Assembly (NCBI RefSeq): GCF_011303755.1
Contig: NZ_CP049885.1
Coordinates: forward strand, 1,966,001 to 2,030,000
DNA length: 64,000 bases
From: Acidovorax sp. HDW3
GTDB lineage: Bacteria; Pseudomonadota; Gammaproteobacteria; Burkholderiales; Burkholderiaceae_C
Reading direction: 5' to 3'
The position numbers were made by a program, and so were the translations under genes. A model generated the notes under the pieces. That model saw nothing but the letters and a program-made list of their open reading frames with translations. It did no database searches and was not told the origin of the DNA. Below, piece by piece: positions 61,176 to 64,000 of this stretch; the first letter of the stretch is position 1, and every line of letters starts with the position of its first letter.

Positions 61176-61790
61176 ATGCAGGCGCTTTTATCCCTGTCCC
61201 GGGCCATCGACAGGCTCAACGCGTTCGTCGGCAAATACAGCATCTGGCTGATTTTTGCCGCCACCTTCGTCAGCGCCGCCAACGCCATCGTACGCAAGGT
61301 GTTCGACACCAGCTCCAACGCCTTCCTGGAAGTGCAGTGGTACCTGTTCGCCTGGTCGTTCCTGATTGCTGCCGGCTACACCCTCTTGCAGCGCGAGCAT
61401 GTGCGCATCGACGTACTCAACAGCCGCCTATCCAAGAAAACCCAGGTCTGGATCGACATCCTGGGCTTTGCCTTCTTCCTCACGCCGCTGTGCCTTGCCA
61501 TTTTGTGGCTGAGCGTGCCCGAGGTGCTGCAAAAAATCCAATCGGGCGAGATGTCGGGCAACCCCGGCGGCCTGATCCGCTGGCCGGTGTGGGTGGCCAT
61601 TCCGGTGGGCATCACGCTGTTGATGCTGCAAGGCTGGTCGGAGCTCATCAAGCGCATCGCCTTCCTCGCTGGGCAAGGGCCTGACCCCATGGGCCGCCTG
61701 GGCGAGAAAACCGCCGAGGAAGAACTGCTCGAAGCCCTGCGCGCACAAGAAGCCCAAAAATCCACCCCGGCCCCCAAGGCCCAGCACTGA
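61176..61790 (+). CDS. dctQ: TRAP transporter small permease, DctQ type
   Basis: A 204-residue membrane protein with four helices, partner of the large permease in sodium-driven tripartite carriers. Family features are FVSAANAIVRKVFD, the WSFLIAAGYTLLQREHVRIDVL segment (in part) and LRLS-type ending of helix 4; GGLIRWPVWVAIPVGITLLMLQG is the last helix. The C-terminus has a Lys/Glu-rich cytosolic tail. TTGGAGACACC precedes the ATG. The large permease gene follows after 21 bases. Substrate unknown. Confidence 0.9.
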   Translation: MQALLSLSRAIDRLNAFVGKYSIWLIFAATFVSAANAIVRKVFDTSSNAFLEVQWYLFAWSFLIAAGYTLLQREHVRIDVLNSRLSKKTQVWIDILGFAFFLTPLCLAILWLSVPEVLQKIQSGEMSGNPGGLIRWPVWVAIPVGITLLMLQGWSELIKRIAFLAGQGPDPMGRLGEKTAEEELLEALRAQEAQKSTPAPKAQH

Positions 61791-61811
61791 GCGCGGCCGG
61801 AGAGCGACACC

Positions 61812-63608
61812 ATGGAATTCATCACCACCAACTACGCCCCCCTCATGTTTGCGGGGCTGATCTGCTTTTTGCTGCTGGGCTTTCCGGTGGCCTTCAGTCT
61901 CGGTGCCTGCGGCCTGGCCTTTGGCTTTTTGGGCATTGAGCTGGGCATTTTCCCGGCCTCCGTCATGGCCTGGCTGCCCCAGCGCCTCATTGGCATCATG
62001 GCCAACGACACGCTGCTGGCCGTGCCCTTCTTCACCTTCATGGGCTTGATTCTGGAACGCTCGGGCATGGCAGAGGACTTGCTCGACACCGTCGGCCAGG
62101 TCTTTGGCCCGGTGCGCGGCGGCCTGGCGCTGGCGGTGATTTTTGTCGGCGCGCTGCTCGCTGCCACCACCGGCGTGGTGGCGGCATCGGTCATCTCCAT
62201 GGGCCTGATCTCGCTACCCATCATGCTGCGCTACGGCTACGACCGCAGCCTCTCCAGCGGCGTGATTGCGGCCTCGGGCACGCTGGCGCAGATCATTCCG
62301 CCCTCGCTGGTGCTCATCCTCATGGCCGACCAGCTCGGCAAGAGCGTGGGCGAGATGTACAAGGGCGCCTTCATCCCCGGCTTCATGCTCATGGGGCTGT
62401 ACGTGCTGTGGGTGGTGATTGTGGCCATCGTCAAGCCCGCCGCCGTGCCCGCGCTGCCGCCCCAGGCGCGCATCTACCGCGAGGCCGACGGCAGCGGCGG
62501 CTACCTGTCGCTGACGGTGGTCATGGGCATTTCCACCGCCGTGGCGCTGTTCTTGGCGGCGCACATGGCCGACGTGCACACCTGGTGGCAGGGCCACGAG
62601 GTGCTGGAGGTGCCGACCGACGAGAAGGTCGTCACCGCCATGTGCGGCGGCACGGCGATTGCCTTCGTGCTCGCCAGCATCAACCGCGTGTTCAAGCTCG
62701 GCCTGCTCTCGCGCCTGGCCGAGCGCGTGACCTTTGTCCTCATCCCGCCGCTGCTGCTGATTTTCCTGGTGCTGGGCACCATCTTTTTGGGCATTGCCAC
62801 CCCCACCGAGGGCGGTGCCATGGGCGCGATGGCGGCACTCATCATCGGTTTTGCACGCGGGCGCCTGAACATGAAGCTGCTGCAACAAGCCCTGGGCTCG
62901 ACCACGCGGCTGGCGAGCTTTGTCATGTTCATCATGATTGGCGCCACCACCTTCAGCATGATCTTTCAGGCCGCCGATGGCCCAAAGTGGGTCGAGCACC
63001 TCATGGCCAGCCTGCCCGGCGGCCAGGTGGGCTTTCTGATCGTCGTCAACCTGATGATCTTCTTCCTCGCCTTCTTCCTCGATTATTTCGAGCTCTCGTT
63101 CATCGTCGTGCCGCTGCTCGGCCCCGTGGCCGACAAGATGGGCATTGACCTGATCTGGTTTGGTGTGCTGCTGGCGATGAATATGCAAACCTCGTTCATG
63201 CACCCGCCGTTTGGCTTTGCGCTGTTTTTCCTGCGCAGCGTCGCGCCCGAAAAGCCCTATGTGGACCGCGTCACGGGCCAGACCATCGCCCCGGTGACGA
63301 CGATGCAAATCTACAAGGGCGCCATCCCCTTCGTGCTGATTCAGCTCGTCATGGTCAGCACCTTGATTGCCTTCCCCGGCATCGTCACCGGCAGCCTGGA
63401 TAAAAAGGTCGAGGTCAATATGGAGGCGGTGGGCAACCAGCTCCTCGATGAGCTGCAGAACGACCAGGGTTACGGCGAAACCCCCATCGAAGCCAGCCCG
63501 CAGGCCGCGCCAGAAGTCGCCCCTGAGGCCACTCCCGAAGCCGCCCCCGCCGAAGACGATCCACTCAAGGCGCTGCAAGACGCCGTGCAGCAGCAGCCCA
63601 AGCCCTGA
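61812..63608 (+). CDS. dctM: TRAP transporter large permease, DctM type, extended
   Basis: A 598-residue carrier subunit, longer than the usual 425-430. The N-terminal half (LLGFPVAFSLGACGLAFGF, FFTFMGLILERSGMAEDLL, ATTGVVAASVISMGLISLP, SGTLAQIIPPSLVLILMADQ) and C-terminal half (ATPTEGGAMGAMAALI, PPFGFALFFLRSVAP) are standard. Between them lies an insert of about 90 residues with two more hydrophobic stretches and the charged segment QGHEVLEVPTDEKV. The last 60 residues are Pro/Ala/Glu-rich. No binding-protein (DctP) gene lies on either side. GGAGAGCGACACC precedes the ATG. Confidence 0.92.
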   Translation: MEFITTNYAPLMFAGLICFLLLGFPVAFSLGACGLAFGFLGIELGIFPASVMAWLPQRLIGIMANDTLLAVPFFTFMGLILERSGMAEDLLDTVGQVFGPVRGGLALAVIFVGALLAATTGVVAASVISMGLISLPIMLRYGYDRSLSSGVIAASGTLAQIIPPSLVLILMADQLGKSVGEMYKGAFIPGFMLMGLYVLWVVIVAIVKPAAVPALPPQARIYREADGSGGYLSLTVVMGISTAVALFLAAHMADVHTWWQGHEVLEVPTDEKVVTAMCGGTAIAFVLASINRVFKLGLLSRLAERVTFVLIPPLLLIFLVLGTIFLGIATPTEGGAMGAMAALIIGFARGRLNMKLLQQALGSTTRLASFVMFIMIGATTFSMIFQAADGPKWVEHLMASLPGGQVGFLIVVNLMIFFLAFFLDYFELSFIVVPLLGPVADKMGIDLIWFGVLLAMNMQTSFMHPPFGFALFFLRSVAPEKPYVDRVTGQTIAPVTTMQIYKGAIPFVLIQLVMVSTLIAFPGIVTGSLDKKVEVNMEAVGNQLLDELQNDQGYGETPIEASPQAAPEVAPEATPEAAPAEDDPLKALQDAVQQQPKP

Positions 63609-63626
63609 TCGACCGCGCGCTGCGCG

Positions 63627-64000
63627 CTACGCCGGCGCTGCCAGGCTGCCAAACCAGCCCAGCGCCTCCTGCCAGCAAGCCTGGGCCTGGGGCCGGAAGT
63701 AGCCCATGTGGCCCACCTGCGTGCCCAGCAGGCGCGGGTCGATCTCCTTGCGCTGCAGCGGCGCGCCGCTGTAGCCCCGCACAAAGGCATCGCGCGAGGC
63801 AGGCAACGCCCAGAGGTCATCGAGGGCATTGGCAGCCACGATGGGCGTGCGCACCTGGGCATAGCGCTGCGCCAGGTCGGGCAGCTGCGGGTCGTCAAAG
63901 AAAAAATGCGGAAACTGGCACCAGCGGCGCCACTGGTGAAACACGTCCCTCGGCAAATCTTCGCCCAGGCCCAGCATCCGCCAGGGGCAGTAGCCCTTGC
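63627..64000 (-). CDS. Alpha/beta hydrolase, C-terminal part
   Basis: The last 123 codons of a leftward gene whose start lies beyond the right edge. The frame is open to the end of the window (KGYCPWRMLGLGEDLPRDV). Segments VFHQWRRWCQFPHFFFDD, TPIVAANALDDLWALP (the acid member of the triad, D, in a helix cap) and QVGHMGYFRP (the histidine) fit the predicted alpha/beta hydrolases of the COG4757 type. The nucleophile serine is outside the window. Substrate unknown. It converges on dctM with 18 bases between. Confidence 0.8.
   Translation of the reverse strand, partial: KGYCPWRMLGLGEDLPRDVFHQWRRWCQFPHFFFDDPQLPDLAQRYAQVRTPIVAANALDDLWALPASRDAFVRGYSGAPLQRKEIDPRLLGTQVGHMGYFRPQAQACWQEALGWFGSLAAPA

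Overview
The window is about 66-67 percent GC, densely coded, with no rRNA, tRNA, CRISPR array, transposase or phage gene that I can see. Gene content and order (ribBA-ribH-nusB, ybgC-tolQRA, an acnB/mdh/sdh/gltA citrate-cycle block, parE/parC, dapA-bamC, mdtABC-oprM-type efflux, modEABC) and the protein signatures point to a chromosome segment of a betaproteobacterium of the order Burkholderiales, most likely family Comamonadaceae (Acidovorax/Alicycliphilus-like). The genus is an inference; no 16S gene is present.

Layout. 1-734: the start of a short-chain dehydrogenase, a gene-free gap holding a duplicated module with DnaA-box-like sites, and a small 2Fe-2S ferredoxin. 877-4268: riboflavin genes ribBA (with a degenerate RibA half) and ribH, then nusB and a class I/II aminotransferase. 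4291-8263: ybgC, tolQ, tolR, tolA (cell-envelope energy transduction) and the tRNA-hydroxylation U32 protein TrhP. 8321-14458: a chemoreceptor, an orphan ParB-like protein and a SWIM/SNF2 helicase. 14608-26275: a citrate-cycle cluster; acnB, a CoA-ester lyase of the CitE family, a small secreted protein and mdh read leftward, and a GntR regulator, sdhCDAB, sdhE and gltA read rightward, with a palindromic operator between mdh and gntR. 26355-34438: eptA-like lipid A modification, rnk, an O-acyltransferase, comEC, ridA and a second chemoreceptor. 34539-40758: topoisomerase IV genes parC and parE separated by a two-gene accessory insert (truncated DUF1016 protein and RhuM). 40846-44819: MFS carrier, a 38-residue membrane peptide, a methyltransferase, dapA and bamC. 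44944-48177: two small lipoproteins, a ribosomal oxygenase (RoxA type) with a partner, and slyD. 48287-57377: a four-gene RND efflux operon (membrane fusion protein, two permeases, outer-membrane factor). 57469-60974: divergent modE and modABC for molybdate. 61176-63608: TRAP transporter membrane subunits without a binding protein. 63627-64000: the end of an alpha/beta hydrolase.

The most unusual signal is a dispersed hairpin element of about 60 bp (core AGCTGCT-N-GCGCTT, inverted to AAGCGCTAGAGC), present about ten times. It is not confined to gaps: copies lie in frame inside parC, comEC, a methyltransferase and the first codons of the efflux outer-membrane gene; copies supply the stop codons of trhP, mdh and modA; and one sits directly before the parC start codon. 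No transposase accompanies it, so it looks like a MITE- or REP-like passive element that the host tolerates as protein-coding filler. The parE/parC insert, where a DUF1016 N-terminal half seems joined to a type I restriction S-subunit tail and is translationally coupled to rhuM, is the best candidate remnant of a defence locus.
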